The translations under genes and the position numbers were made by a program. The notes beneath the pieces are model-generated. The model was not told where the DNA came from, did not search any database, and saw only the letters and a list, made by a program, of their open reading frames with translations. Source: DASWOJ01 sp964242415 (GTDB taxonomy: Bacteria > Pseudomonadota > Alphaproteobacteria > Acetobacterales > Acetobacteraceae). From it: a DNA stretch of 64,000 nt. Position 1 is the first letter of the stretch. Every line of letters begins with the position of its first letter. The stretch lies in contig CAXTAT010000008.1 in NCBI GenBank assembly GCA_964242415.1, forward strand, positions 62,001 to 126,000, read 5' to 3'. Below are positions 1 through 8,681 of the stretch, piece by piece.

Positions 1-429
1 GTGGGCGCCGACATGCTGACGCGCATCGGCATGACCGTGGATTACCAGGCGACGGACTGGGGCACCCTGCTGACCCGGCGGGCCAAGAAGGACCCGGTGG
101 ACGCGGGCGGCTGGAGCGCCTTCTTCACCTTTGGCGCCGGCACCGACCAGGCCAGCCCGGCCGCCAACCTGATGCTGCGGGCGAACGGCGCCAACGCCTG
201 GTTCGGCTGGCCGGATGACCCGGAGATCGAGCGGCTGCGCGACGCTTGGTTCATCGCCCCCGATTTGCCGGCGCAGCGCCGCATCGCCGCCGACCTGCAG
301 CGCCGGGCGTTCGAGACGGTGCCGTATATCCCGCTGGGCCAGTATTTCCAGCCGACCGCATACCGCACCAGCTTGACCGGGGTGCTCAGCGGGTTCTCCA
401 TCTTCTGGAACGTCCGCAAGGAGGGCTGA
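1..429 (+). CDS. ABC transporter substrate-binding protein, family 5, C-terminal part (5' truncated by window)
   Basis: The reading frame is open from the first base, so only the last ~142 residues are visible. The tail (FETVPYIPLGQYFQPTAYR, then GFSIFWNVRK) is typical of the C-terminal lobe of periplasmic peptide/nickel-type (SBP_bac_5) binding proteins, which capture a solute for a DppBCDF-type importer. The true start lies outside the window, so the GTG at base 1 is not a real start. A DppBCDF set follows at 2486-6141 and is the likely partner, although a hydrolase and a toxin-antitoxin-like pair lie between. The ligand cannot be inferred. Confidence 0.85.
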   Translation: MGADMLTRIGMTVDYQATDWGTLLTRRAKKDPVDAGGWSAFFTFGAGTDQASPAANLMLRANGANAWFGWPDDPEIERLRDAWFIAPDLPAQRRIAADLQRRAFETVPYIPLGQYFQPTAYRTSLTGVLSGFSIFWNVRKEG

Positions 430-432
430 TTG

Positions 433-1454
433 ATGCGCCGATGGATCGCCGCCTGCGCCGTGCTGCTTGCCGCCAGCGCGGCACGGGCCGACGACCTCGT
501 GCTGCGCGACATGGGCAGCTTCCACGTCGGGGGCAGGCTGGTCGAGATCACCGGGCGACCCGAGCGGGACGTGACGTTCGCGCCCGGCGGCGTCCCGGCG
601 CATGTGGACCCGAACGGCACCTACATGGCCGGGCAGATGTACGTGCAGTACTACCTGCCGGCGAACCAGCGGGGCACGGTGCCGCTGCTGATGTGGCACG
701 GCGGCGGGCTGACAGGGGTGACGTGGGAGACGACGCCCGACGGCCGCATGGGCTGGCGCGACTGGTTCCTGCGGCAGGGGTGGCCGGTTTACGTGTCCGA
801 CGCCGTTGAGCGCGGCCGGGCCGGCTGGGCGATGTATCCCGACATCCTGCCAGGGGAGCCGGTGTTCCTGACCACCGCCAACCCATATGAGCGGTTCCGC
901 ATCGGCGATGGCCCGGGTCGTTCGACCAGGACCCGGCGAAGCGCCGCCCCCTGCCCGGCAGCCAGTTCCCCGCCGAGGGCTACGACAACTTCGTCAAGCA
1001 GAACGTGCCGCGCTGGACCACCACCGATGGGATGACGATCGACGCCTACCTCGCCGAGGTGGACCGGGTATGCCCCTGCGTGCTGCTGTTCCACAGCCAG
1101 GCCGGGCAGTTCGGCTTCAAGGTGGCGGAGGCGCGGCCGGACAAGGTGCGTGCCCTGGTGGCCCTGGAACCCGCCGGGATCGGCGATCCGGCGCAGGCAG
1201 CCAAGCTGAAGGGCATCCCCATCCTGGTCGTGTATGGCGACAACATCGCCAAGGATTCGCGCTGGCCGGCGATCCGTGCCAGCGGGATTGGCTTTGTGGA
1301 CTTGGTGCGGCAGGCGGGCGGGGACGTGCAGGTGGTGGACCTGCCGGACCGGGGCATTCTGGGCAACTCGCACATGATGATGATGGACCGCAACAACTTG
1401 CAGGTGGCGCAGGTGGTGCAGGACTGGCTGGTGGGGAAGGGGCTGGCGAAGTAA
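433..1454 (+). pseudogene. Secreted alpha/beta hydrolase (esterase-like), frameshifted
   Basis: The first frame (433 to about 915) gives a signal peptide (MRRWIAACAVLLAASAARA) and an N-terminal hydrolase region with MWHGGG (oxyanion region). From about position 918 the homologous sequence continues in another frame (SFDQDPAKRRPLPGSQFPAE onward) to 1454. It includes the nucleophile-like motif HSQAGQFG and a late His in GNSHMMMM. The two halves join cleanly if one base is gained or lost between about 901 and 918, in a GC-rich GGCCCGGGT stretch. ATG 433 is preceded by AAGGAGGG at good spacing, overlapping the end of the binding-protein gene. It is either a recent pseudogene or an assembly error in an intact ~340-residue gene. 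Confidence 0.75.
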
Positions 1455-1508
1455 GGGCACCCGGAACGTGGTTGATTTGTACTGGTCCGCTGGACCATAT
1501 CCTTAAAG

Positions 1509-1865
1509 GTGTGGACCACCAGGGATATCCTGTTCGACCTTATCGACGATATGACCTCGGATCCAGTCGTGACTGCAATCGTCTCCACCCCGGACGGTGT
1601 GTTGAGGTTCATGGCCGAGCCGGAGGTTAGGGGATCGACCCTCGTGCTGCACGGCACGCACGTTCAGGATGCTCGTCCCAACGCCGTGGGTATTGGTAAC
1701 CTGATGGTCTTGGCTCAAGCGTTGATGGAAAGGATGGGATTTGATGGATTCGTCGTTGAGGGAGCGGTTCGCACGACTGGGGCCAATCCGGGCCGTCGCC
1801 CGCGTCCCCTCCGGTTCACCCGCAACCTTCGTCCTGCGCATTCCAAGAGGCCGGGCAACCCCTAA
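1509..1865 (+). CDS. Hypothetical small protein, probable toxin partner of the downstream HTH protein
   Basis: This 118-residue soluble protein belongs to no family I can name. The GTG start at 1509 is tentative; ATG 1551 (MTSDPVVTAIV) is an alternative. The C-terminal half carries a compact conserved-looking block, VVEGAVRTTGANPGRRPRPL, rich in Arg and Gly as in nucleic-acid-acting toxins. It lies immediately upstream of an Xre-type HTH protein whose best start is 5 nt after this stop codon. That toxin-then-antitoxin order is the main reason for the call. Toxic function is inference from gene order only. Confidence 0.5.
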   Translation: MWTTRDILFDLIDDMTSDPVVTAIVSTPDGVLRFMAEPEVRGSTLVLHGTHVQDARPNAVGIGNLMVLAQALMERMGFDGFVVEGAVRTTGANPGRRPRPLRFTRNLRPAHSKRPGNP

Positions 1866-1869
1866 GACC

Positions 1870-2256
1870 GTGGATGGCGCGCTCGCCCTTGCTCGGCGTG
1901 GTGCCACGTTGCTGCGCGCCAAGCGGGCGATGGAGGAGCTGTTGGTGGCCGGCCGGGTCTTCGTTCACCTGCCGACGGTTGAGGATGCCACGGCCCTGGC
2001 TGGTGATCTTGCAGCCGCCGGCATCGCTGCCGCGTCCGCCGATCCACCGCAGGCCGTGGACGTACGCGCTTTGCGCCAGCGCCTGGGTTTGAGCCGTGAG
2101 GGGTTCGCTGCACGCTATGGCTTGGAGCTGGAAACCGTACGGAACTGGGAGGCAGGACGCCGCGATCCTGACACGACGGCCCGCAGCTACCTTCACGCAA
2201 TCTCGAATGATCCTGAGCAGGTCGAGCAAGCGTACGCCCCAACCCCAACAATCTGA
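1870..2256 (+). CDS. Xre-family helix-turn-helix protein, probable antitoxin
   Basis: From about residue 60 onward the protein holds an Xre/HigA-like HTH: DVRALRQRLGLSREGFAARY, then GLELETVRNWEAGRRDPD. The N-terminal half (LLRAKRAMEELLVAGRVFVH) looks like a partner-binding segment. GTG 1870 is chosen because it avoids overlapping the upstream ORF and keeps the ARRGATLLRAKRA block near the N-terminus. An in-frame ATG at 1744 would give 170 residues but overlap the upstream gene by ~120 nt. There is no strong Shine-Dalgarno at either. Such antitoxins usually autorepress their operon; a promoter would lie at about 1455-1508. Confidence 0.65.
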   Translation: MDGALALARRGATLLRAKRAMEELLVAGRVFVHLPTVEDATALAGDLAAAGIAAASADPPQAVDVRALRQRLGLSREGFAARYGLELETVRNWEAGRRDPDTTARSYLHAISNDPEQVEQAYAPTPTI

Positions 2257-2485
2257 CCAAGCCCCTGACGCATAAGGGTTCTTCGCAAACGCCTATATCC
2301 ATCCCGCCGGTTCATACCGGAGATCGCATCTACACTCATCTTGGCGATTAGGGCTTCGACGCCGGACAGGATGGCGACGCATACAAGCCGGGCTGCGGTC
2401 ATGTCCAAACGGCCTGCAAGGTCGCGCGACAGCCAGCCCCGCGATCTCGCTTGCTGCAACGAAGGGCGGTCCATAGGCTCCCGCG

Positions 2486-3403
2486 ATGGCATGGTTCCTT
2501 CTCCGCCGCCTGGTTCTGGCGGCCCTGGTCTGCCTGACGGTGCTGGTGCTCAGCTTCGCGCTGACCCGCGTCGCCGGAGACCCGGCCGTGGCGGTCGCCG
2601 GGCCGCAGGCGACGGCGGCGGACATCGCGGCCATCCGCACCGCCTATGGCCTCGACCGCCCCCTGCCGCAGCAGTTCCTGTCCTGGGTTGGCGCCGCGGC
2701 GGAGGGCGACTTCGGCCGGTCCTACCTGTTCCGCGCGCCCGTGGGCGGGCTGATCCGCAGCCACCTGCCGGTGACGCTGGTGCTGGGCCTGGTCGGGCTG
2801 GGCTTCGCCGCCGTGGTCGCGCTGCCGCTTGGCATCCTGGCGGCGCTGCACGAGGGCCGGCTGCTGGATCGCCTGGCGGGGCTGGTGGCCCTGCTGGGCC
2901 AGGCGGTGCCGAGCTTCTGGCTGGCGCTGCTGCTGATCGTCGGCGTGGGGCTGCGGCTGCGGTGGCTGCCGATCGGCGGGCTGGACGACTGGACGGGCTA
3001 CGTGCTGCCGGGCTTTGCGCTCAGCTTCTCCGCCATCCCCGCGCTGCTGCGGCTGACCCGGGCGGGCATGATCGACGCGCTGGGGTCCGACTACATCCGC
3101 ACCGCGCGGGCCGGCGGGCTGTCGCAGGCCAGCATCGTGCTGAAGCACGCCGCGCGGAACGCCGCCATGCCGGTGGTGGCCATCGCCGTGGTGCAGTTGG
3201 GCTTCATGCTCGGCGGCTCCATCGTGATCGAGAGCGTGTTCAGCCTGCCCGGCCTGGGGTTCCTGGCGTGGGAGAGCATCAGCAAGAACGACTTCCCCGT
3301 CGTGCAGGCGGTGGTGCTGCTGCTGGCGGTGATCTACATCGCGCTGACCCTGCTGGCGGACCTGCTGAACGCCGTGCTGGACCCGCGGCTGCGGACGGGA
3401 TGA
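2486..3403 (+). CDS. ABC transporter permease, DppB/NikB type
   Basis: A 305-residue inner-membrane permease of the peptide/nickel importer family. It has about six hydrophobic segments, the first at residues 5-27. The ATPase-docking EAA loop lies around residues 202-230 (DYIRTARAGGLSQASIVLKH). The C-terminus DPRLRTG is the usual ending of DppB-type permeases. It opens a four-gene unit: its stop overlaps the start of the next permease as ATGA. A family 5 binding protein lies upstream (truncated at the window edge) and another at 6922-8433. Substrate is unknown; dipeptides, oligopeptides, nickel and glutathione are all handled by this family. Confidence 0.92.
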   Translation: MAWFLLRRLVLAALVCLTVLVLSFALTRVAGDPAVAVAGPQATAADIAAIRTAYGLDRPLPQQFLSWVGAAAEGDFGRSYLFRAPVGGLIRSHLPVTLVLGLVGLGFAAVVALPLGILAALHEGRLLDRLAGLVALLGQAVPSFWLALLLIVGVGLRLRWLPIGGLDDWTGYVLPGFALSFSAIPALLRLTRAGMIDALGSDYIRTARAGGLSQASIVLKHAARNAAMPVVAIAVVQLGFMLGGSIVIESVFSLPGLGFLAWESISKNDFPVVQAVVLLLAVIYIALTLLADLLNAVLDPRLRTG

Positions 3404-4251
3404 CGTCCTGCCCGGCGGCCAGGCATTGGGTGATCAAGCACGCGGCGACCGGCCTGGGCGCGCTGATTGTGGGCTGCGCGCTGCTGGCGGCGCTGTTCGG
3501 CCCGTCGCTGGTCCCCTGCGACCCGTTCGCCCAGGACCTGACGCACCGCCTGGTGCCGCCGCCCTGGATGGGGGGCGACCCGGCGCATCCGCTGGGCACC
3601 GACGGGCTGGGGCGCGACTACCTGGCCCGGCTGGTGCTGGGCGCGCGCATCTCGCTGCTGATCGGGTGCAGCGCGGCGCTGGCGGGCGGGCTGATCGGCA
3701 TTACGCTGGGGGTGCTGGGCGGGTTCTTCGGCGGCTGGGTGGACGACGCCGTGCTGTTCGCCATCACCTGCCGGCTGAGCATCCCCGTCGTGCTGGTCGG
3801 GTTGGCGGTGGTGTCGGCGGTGGGCGGGTCGCTGCTTGTCGTGCTGCTGACGCTGGGGCTGCTGCTGTGGGACCGCTTCGCCGTCGTCGCGCGCATCACC
3901 ACGATGCAGGTCCGCACGCTGGACTACATCGCCGCCGCCCAGGCTGCCGGGGCGTCGCAGGCGCACGTGCTGCTGCGCGAGGTGCTGCCCAACATCGCCC
4001 CGCACCTGGCCGTGGTGGCCACGCTGGAGGTCGCGCTGGCGATCCTGCTGGAGGCGGTGCTGTCCTTCCTGGGCCTGGGCGTCCCGGCGCCGCTGCCGAG
4101 CTGGGGGCTGATGATCGCCGAGGGCAAGGACTATATGTTCTTCACCCCCTGGGTCATCATGGTGCCGGGCCTGAGCCTGTTCGTGCTGGTCCTCGGCATC
4201 AACCTGCTCGGTGACGGCCTGCGGGACCTGCTGGGCGCCCGCCGCGCCTGA
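3400..4251 (+). CDS. ABC transporter permease, DppC/NikC type
   Basis: A 283-residue second permease. ATG 3400 overlaps the DppB stop (ATGA), indicating translational coupling. The N-terminal domain shows the family block HPLGTDGLGRDYLARL. The EAA loop is DYIAAAQAAGASQAHVLLRE, followed by LPNIAPHL. The C-terminal stretch SFLGLGVPAPLPSWGLMIAE is highly typical of DppC/OppC. It should form the transmembrane heterodimer with the preceding permease. The long upstream open frame back to 2341 is a shadow of dppB and not part of this gene. Confidence 0.92.
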   Translation: MTSCPAARHWVIKHAATGLGALIVGCALLAALFGPSLVPCDPFAQDLTHRLVPPPWMGGDPAHPLGTDGLGRDYLARLVLGARISLLIGCSAALAGGLIGITLGVLGGFFGGWVDDAVLFAITCRLSIPVVLVGLAVVSAVGGSLLVVLLTLGLLLWDRFAVVARITTMQVRTLDYIAAAQAAGASQAHVLLREVLPNIAPHLAVVATLEVALAILLEAVLSFLGLGVPAPLPSWGLMIAEGKDYMFFTPWVIMVPGLSLFVLVLGINLLGDGLRDLLGARRA

Positions 4252-4255
4252 CGCC

Positions 4256-5230
4256 ATGCCGGACGCCTCACCCCCCGGCATCCCGGTCCTCGACGTTGCC
4301 GGCCTTCGCGTCGGGTTCGACGGCATCGAGGCGGTGCGCGGCGTGTCCCTGCAGGTGCGGCGCGGCGAGACGCACTGCCTGGTGGGCGAAAGCGGCTGCG
4401 GCAAGTCGGTCACGGCGCTTGCGGTCATGGGCCTGCTGGCGCGCGGGGCGCGGCGCACGGCCCGGCGCCTGCGCTTCGAGGGCGCCGACCTGCTGCCGCT
4501 GTCCGACCGCGCGATGGGCCGGCTGCGCGGCGACCGCATCGGCATGGTGTTCCAGGACCCGATGACCGGGCTGAACCCGGCCTACACGGTCGGCTCGCAA
4601 CTGACGGAGGTGTATCGCCGCCACCGCGGCGGCGCCCGGGCGGCTGCGGTGGAGCGGGCCGCCGAGCTGCTGGGCCGGGTGGGCATCGCGGCGCCGGGCC
4701 TGCGCCTGCAGCAGTTCCCGCACCAGCTCAGCGGCGGGCTGCGGCAGCGGGTGATGATCGCCCTGGCGCTGATCTGCGGCCCGGCGCTGCTGATGGCCGA
4801 CGAGCCGACCACGGCGCTGGACGTGACGGTGCAGGCCGGCATCCTGCGCCTGCTGATGGGCCTGCAGGCGGACATGGGCCTGGCCCTGCTGCTGATCACC
4901 CACGACCTGGGCGTGGTGGCCCGCGTGGCGCACCAGGTCAGCGTGATGTACGCCGGCGAGGTGGTCGAGAGCGCGCCGGTGGCCGACCTGTTCGCCCGGC
5001 CGGGCCACCCCTACACGCAGGGCCTGCTCGCCAGCGTGCTCGTCCCGGGCCAGGGCCGGGACCAGCCGCTGGGCAGCATTCCCGGCACGGTGCCGCGCAT
5101 TCCGCCGGGGTTCCAGGGCTGCGGCTTCCGCGGACGTTGCGCCCATGCCATGCCGGCCTGCGCGGGCCCGGTACCGCTGCGGCGCCGCGCGCCGGACCAT
5201 GCCTGCTTGTGCGTGCTGCCCGCGGCATGA
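4256..5230 (+). CDS. ABC transporter ATP-binding protein, DppD/OppD type
   Basis: A 324-residue cytoplasmic ATPase. Walker A is GESGCGKS at residues 44-51, the Q-loop is MVFQDPMTGLNP, the ABC signature is LSGGLRQR, and Walker B is LLMADEPT followed by an H-loop ITHDLG. The C-terminal extension with cysteines (GCGFRGRCAHAMPAC) is the oligopeptide/dipeptide ATPase C-terminal region. ATG 4256 starts 4 nt after the DppC stop; the ATG 45 nt earlier would overlap dppC and is unlikely. Its stop overlaps the next ATPase as ATGA. Confidence 0.92.
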   Translation: MPDASPPGIPVLDVAGLRVGFDGIEAVRGVSLQVRRGETHCLVGESGCGKSVTALAVMGLLARGARRTARRLRFEGADLLPLSDRAMGRLRGDRIGMVFQDPMTGLNPAYTVGSQLTEVYRRHRGGARAAAVERAAELLGRVGIAAPGLRLQQFPHQLSGGLRQRVMIALALICGPALLMADEPTTALDVTVQAGILRLLMGLQADMGLALLLITHDLGVVARVAHQVSVMYAGEVVESAPVADLFARPGHPYTQGLLASVLVPGQGRDQPLGSIPGTVPRIPPGFQGCGFRGRCAHAMPACAGPVPLRRRAPDHACLCVLPAA

Positions 5231-6141
5231 CCCCTGCCATCGAGGTCAGCAACCTGCACCGCCGCTTCGGCCGCGTGCGCGCGGTCGATGGGGTCGGCCT
5301 GCTCGTGCCGGCCGGCGGCGTGCTGGGCATCGTGGGGGAGAGCGGCTGCGGCAAGAGCACGCTGGCCCGGCTGATCCTGGGCCTGCTGCCGCCCAGCAGC
5401 GGCGGCGTGCTGGTCGCCGGGCAGCGGCTGGCGGCGCTGGACCGCCGGGCGCGGGCGCGGCTGATCCAGCCGGTGTTCCAGGACCCGTACTCCTCGCTGA
5501 ACCCCCGCCAGCGCGTGCGGGACATCGTGGCGCTGCCGCTGCGGGCGCAGGGGCAACGCGATGTGAGAGGCCCGGTCGGGGAGATGCTGGACCGCGTGGG
5601 CCTGCCCGGGGCGCTGGCGGACCGCCTGCCGTCGCAGCTCAGCGGCGGCCAGCGGCAGCGCGTCGCCATCGCCCGCGCCCTGGTCGGCCGCCCCCGCATC
5701 CTGGTGTGCGACGAGCCGACCAGCGCGCTGGACGTGTCGGTGCAAGCGCAAATCCTGAACCTGCTGGCGGAGCTGCGGCGGGAGCTGGGCCTGACGCTGG
5801 TGCTCATCAGCCACAACCTGGCCGTGGTGGAGCGCATCGCCACCGAGGTTGCGGTCATGTACCTGGGCCGCATCGTCGAGCACGCCGAGGTGGACGCGCT
5901 GTTCACCCGGCCGATGCACCCCTACACCCGCGCCCTGCTGGCCAGCGTGCTGACGCCGGTACCGGGGCTGGGCATCCCCGATGCCGGGCTGGGCGACACG
6001 CCGCCCGACCCGGCCAACATCCCCGCCGGGTGCCGCTTCCATCCGCGTTGCCCCGTGGCGGCGCCGGGGTGCAGCGTCGGCAGTCCGGAGGGGATCATGG
6101 TGGGGAGACGGCTAGTGGAATGCATTCTGGCAACAAACTGA
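5227..6141 (+). CDS. ABC transporter ATP-binding protein, DppF/OppF type
   Basis: A 304-residue second ATPase of the importer. Walker A is GESGCGKST, the Q-loop PVFQDPYSSLNPRQ, the signature LSGGQRQR, and Walker B ILVCDEPT followed by SALDVSVQAQ. The C-terminal cysteine region is FHPRCPVAAPGC. ATG 5227 overlaps the previous stop (ATGA). DppD and DppF normally act as a heterodimer beneath the two permeases. This closes the transporter unit; about 100 nt of non-coding DNA follows. Confidence 0.92.
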   Translation: MTPAIEVSNLHRRFGRVRAVDGVGLLVPAGGVLGIVGESGCGKSTLARLILGLLPPSSGGVLVAGQRLAALDRRARARLIQPVFQDPYSSLNPRQRVRDIVALPLRAQGQRDVRGPVGEMLDRVGLPGALADRLPSQLSGGQRQRVAIARALVGRPRILVCDEPTSALDVSVQAQILNLLAELRRELGLTLVLISHNLAVVERIATEVAVMYLGRIVEHAEVDALFTRPMHPYTRALLASVLTPVPGLGIPDAGLGDTPPDPANIPAGCRFHPRCPVAAPGCSVGSPEGIMVGRRLVECILATN

Positions 6142-6239
6142 TACTGCAATGACTAAATCGTGACCCTGGCGCGGCAGCGTGGTATTAAGCTCTACGCCGT
6201 ATGTTGGCGTGTCACGCGAATTGGGATGAGACGGTCAGC

Positions 6240-6737
6240 ATGAAGATCAAGATGGGTGTTTTGGCCCTTGCCGGGTCCCTGCTGGTGCAGGGTTGCGCGA
6301 CGCCGCCGCAGGGTCCGACCGTGCAGGTCCTGCCCGGGCGCGGCAAGTCGTTTGAGGCGTTCCAGGTGGATAACGCCGTTTGCACGCAGTATGCGGCCTC
6401 GGCCGTGCAGGGGCAGGCGGAGCGCGCCAACGGCCAGGCGGTCGGCGGTGCTGTGCTTGGCACCTTGCTGGGTGCAGGGCTGGGCGCGGCGGTCGGTGGC
6501 GGGCGCGGCGCCGGCATCGGTGCGGCGTCGGGTGCGGTCGTGGGGACCGGGTTTGGCGCTTCGGGGTCGGCCAACCAGCAGGGTGGCATCCAGGGGCAGT
6601 ATAACAACGCCTATGTCGCCTGCCAGGCCTCCAAGGGCAACCAGGTGCCGCAGCCAGCGGTCATCGTCCAGCAGGCGCCGGTCCTGGTGCAGCCGGCGCC
6701 GTATGTGGTGCAGCCCGCGCCGTATTACGCCTACTGA
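6240..6737 (+). CDS. Glycine-zipper family lipoprotein
   Basis: A 165-residue predicted outer-membrane or periplasmic lipoprotein. The signal peptide ends in LLVQGC, a lipobox with Cys18. The central part, about residues 70-110, is a glycine zipper (GGAVLGTLLGAGLGAAVGGG), as in SlyB/YMGG-type proteins that associate with membranes. The C-terminus is a proline/valine/glutamine-rich repeat (VVQPAPYYAY). The ATG at 6240 was chosen over the upstream frame because the lipobox then sits at the normal distance. It is a single gene with convergent downstream neighbour. The exact role is unknown; this family is often linked to envelope integrity. Confidence 0.8.
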   Translation: MKIKMGVLALAGSLLVQGCATPPQGPTVQVLPGRGKSFEAFQVDNAVCTQYAASAVQGQAERANGQAVGGAVLGTLLGAGLGAAVGGGRGAGIGAASGAVVGTGFGASGSANQQGGIQGQYNNAYVACQASKGNQVPQPAVIVQQAPVLVQPAPYVVQPAPYYAY

Positions 6738-6745
6738 GCCGGGGT

Positions 6746-6761
6746 GGCCATGCTTATGGCC
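6746..6761. terminator. Short inverted repeat after the lipoprotein gene
   Basis: GGCCAT-GCTT-ATGGCC forms a perfect 6-bp stem with a 4-nt loop, 9 nt after the lipoprotein stop codon. There is no clear T-run, so it is only a terminator-like hairpin. Confidence 0.35.
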
Positions 6762-6842
6762 CTGGGTCTGACCGGTGCGGGAGTGCCGTCGTTGCAAGCT
6801 GCACTTGCGGGGTGGCGATCAAAGGGGGTGCCAGGGCGGTGC

Positions 6843-6886
6843 TCGGCGTGGCTGGATTGCCACGCCGAACCCGGCTCGCAGTGACG
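6843..6886. repeat. Palindromic intergenic repeat, family B half-copy with hairpin
   Basis: TCGGCGTGGC and GCCACGCCGA form a perfect 10-bp stem around TGGATT. They are followed by GGCTCGCAGTGACGG, the terminal signature of the family B repeat also seen at 8529, 42688 and 48487. It lies between convergent genes, so it could also act as a bidirectional terminator. Confidence 0.6.
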
Positions 6887-6921
6887 GCATGGCATAAGCG
6901 TGGGGGCAGAGGCGGATGGCG

Positions 6922-8433
6922 CTACTTCCAGCTTGACAGGAAAAATCTTGGAAGCTCATCGCCATACGGCTTGAAGTTGAGCGTTCGCGTGAGCGCGTAG
7001 GTGGTGACGAAGGTGAACAGCGGCATGTAGTAGGCCTGCTCGGTGATCCGCCGGATTGCCTCGCTGTAGGCTTTGCGGCGCACGTCGGGGTCCGTGTTGC
7101 TGCCGCCCTGTTCCAGCAGGTCGCGCACCGCGGTGTCGCGCGAGTAGTCCTGGCCGCCGAAGGTGAAGAAGAACGGCAGGTAGGCCGAGGCGTCGTTGAT
7201 CGAGTAGCTGCCCCAACTGCCGAGGTCGAGCGGGTTGCGGCCCTCGATGCTGCGCTGCAGAGCGGCGCCGATCTGCAACTGCGTCACCCGCGCATGGATG
7301 CCGACCGCGGCTAGGTAGCCCTGGATCGCGCCCATCCACTGCGGCAGCAGGTAGCCGGTCATCTCGGTGTCGAAGCCGTCGGGGTAGCCGGCCTCGGTGA
7401 GCAGGGCCTTTGCCTTGGCCGGGTCGTAGTCGTACTTGACGGCGATGGCCTGGTCGCAGCCGAACTGGGTGGGGAAGCAGGGGGCGTCGAGCACGCGGGA
7501 GCCGCCGGGCATGAACTGCCGGGCCATGGTCGGCCGGTCGATGGCATGCATGATCGCCTGCCGCACTTTCACGTTCGTCAGCGGGTTGTCGGCCCCGGTG
7601 CGCCCGGCGGCGTCCATGTTCATGTAGCCGACCCGCATGCTCTCCTGCTGCATGGTCTGCAGGGTCGGCACCTCGCCCAGGTTGGTGAGCTGGTCCGGGC
7701 TGAACTGCCAGATCCAGTCGGCCTGGTTGCCCAATATGGCCGTCAGCTCCCCCGTGGCGTCGGCGACCTCCTTGATCACCAGGCGGCGGATCGGCGCCTT
7801 GCCCTTGGGGCTGTCGAAGTAGTCGTCGTTGCGCTCCATCTCGATCTGGCTGACGCCATCGACGCGGGTGATGCGGTAGGGTCCGGTGCCGACCGGCGCC
7901 TGCGAGTAGGCGGCGCCGACCCGCTCGCGGTAGGCCTGCGGCAGGATCGGCAGCACCATGGCGATGTACTCCAGCGCCGCCGGGAACACCCGTTTCAGGT
8001 GCAGCCGCACGTGCAGGTCGTCGATCTTCTCGGCGCCGGCCAGGAAGGCGAAGTTGCTGGGCACCGCCACCTGCTTGTCGGCCAGGATGGAGTTTACCGT
8101 ATAGACAACGTCATCGGCGGTGAACGCGCTGCCGTCGTGGAAGCTGACGCCGGGGCGCAGCTCGAACTCCAGGGTGGTCGGGTCGGCGTAGCGCCAACTG
8201 GTGGCCAGCAGCGGCTTCAACTGGAACGTCTCGGGGTCGCGGTAGATCAGGGTGTCCCAGGCGTGCAGCGCCACGATCAGCCCGGTGCGCTGCGAGTTGT
8301 AATAGGGATCGACGTTCGGCACCGCATCGCGCCAGGCGATCCGCAGGGTGTCCTGCGCCTTCTGCGCCTGCGCGGGCGGCAGGCCCAAACCGGCGGCCAG
8401 GCATAGCCCGCTAAGCCAAATCCGAACCCGCAC
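6922..8433 (-). CDS. ABC transporter substrate-binding protein, family 5
   Basis: A 503-residue secreted protein with an N-terminal signal peptide ending near PPAQAQ. Family 5 landmarks in order are LKPLLATSWRYADPTTLEF, the VSFHDGSAFTADDVVYT block that defines SBP_bac_5, PVGTGPYRI, and a C-terminal LFTFVTTYALTRTLNF. The GTG start at 8433 is supported by GGAGAGG 6 nt upstream. It faces the DppBCDF unit convergently, so it has its own promoter, but may still feed that importer or another. Length is normal for the family. The ligand is unknown. Confidence 0.9.
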   Translation of the reverse strand: MRVRIWLSGLCLAAGLGLPPAQAQKAQDTLRIAWRDAVPNVDPYYNSQRTGLIVALHAWDTLIYRDPETFQLKPLLATSWRYADPTTLEFELRPGVSFHDGSAFTADDVVYTVNSILADKQVAVPSNFAFLAGAEKIDDLHVRLHLKRVFPAALEYIAMVLPILPQAYRERVGAAYSQAPVGTGPYRITRVDGVSQIEMERNDDYFDSPKGKAPIRRLVIKEVADATGELTAILGNQADWIWQFSPDQLTNLGEVPTLQTMQQESMRVGYMNMDAAGRTGADNPLTNVKVRQAIMHAIDRPTMARQFMPGGSRVLDAPCFPTQFGCDQAIAVKYDYDPAKAKALLTEAGYPDGFDTEMTGYLLPQWMGAIQGYLAAVGIHARVTQLQIGAALQRSIEGRNPLDLGSWGSYSINDASAYLPFFFTFGGQDYSRDTAVRDLLEQGGSNTDPDVRRKAYSEAIRRITEQAYYMPLFTFVTTYALTRTLNFKPYGDELPRFFLSSWK

Positions 8434-8528
8434 TGCTGCCTCTCCCCAACGTCCCGGTCAGACTTTTATACCATCCAAGGAAGGTTCCGGCCTGTTCATC
8501 CCGACCCAAGCGCGTCCCAACTGGGCGG

Positions 8529-8627
8529 GTCATTGCGATCCGGCTTCGGCGCGGCAATCCAGGCGGCAAGGACTGCGCCCGCCCGCCTGGATCGCCGCGC
8601 CGCAAGCGCGCCGCGCCATGGCGATGT
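8529..8627. repeat. Palindromic intergenic repeat, family B
   Basis: It begins GTCATTGCGATCCGGCTTCG, then GGCAATCCAG. It ends with the inverted counterpart CTGGATCGCCGCGCCGCAAG, giving a ~100-nt imperfect palindrome upstream of the binding-protein gene. Copies with the same two arms occur at 42688-42785 and 48487-48584, and a half-copy at 6843-6886. Confidence 0.8.
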
Positions 8628-8681
8628 GCTGACTACGGGCCAGGGCTGCCGGCGGATGACGCCATCGCGCCTACACCCCGG

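Noticed and set aside
1741..1869. N-terminal extension of the HTH antitoxin from TTG/ATG at 1741-1744
   Set aside because: This part overlaps the C-terminal conserved block of the upstream protein in another frame and has no HTH-family character.
2193..2492. 99-residue minus-strand ORF upstream of dppB
   Set aside because: Overlaps the HTH gene, has no start signal and looks like chance sequence.
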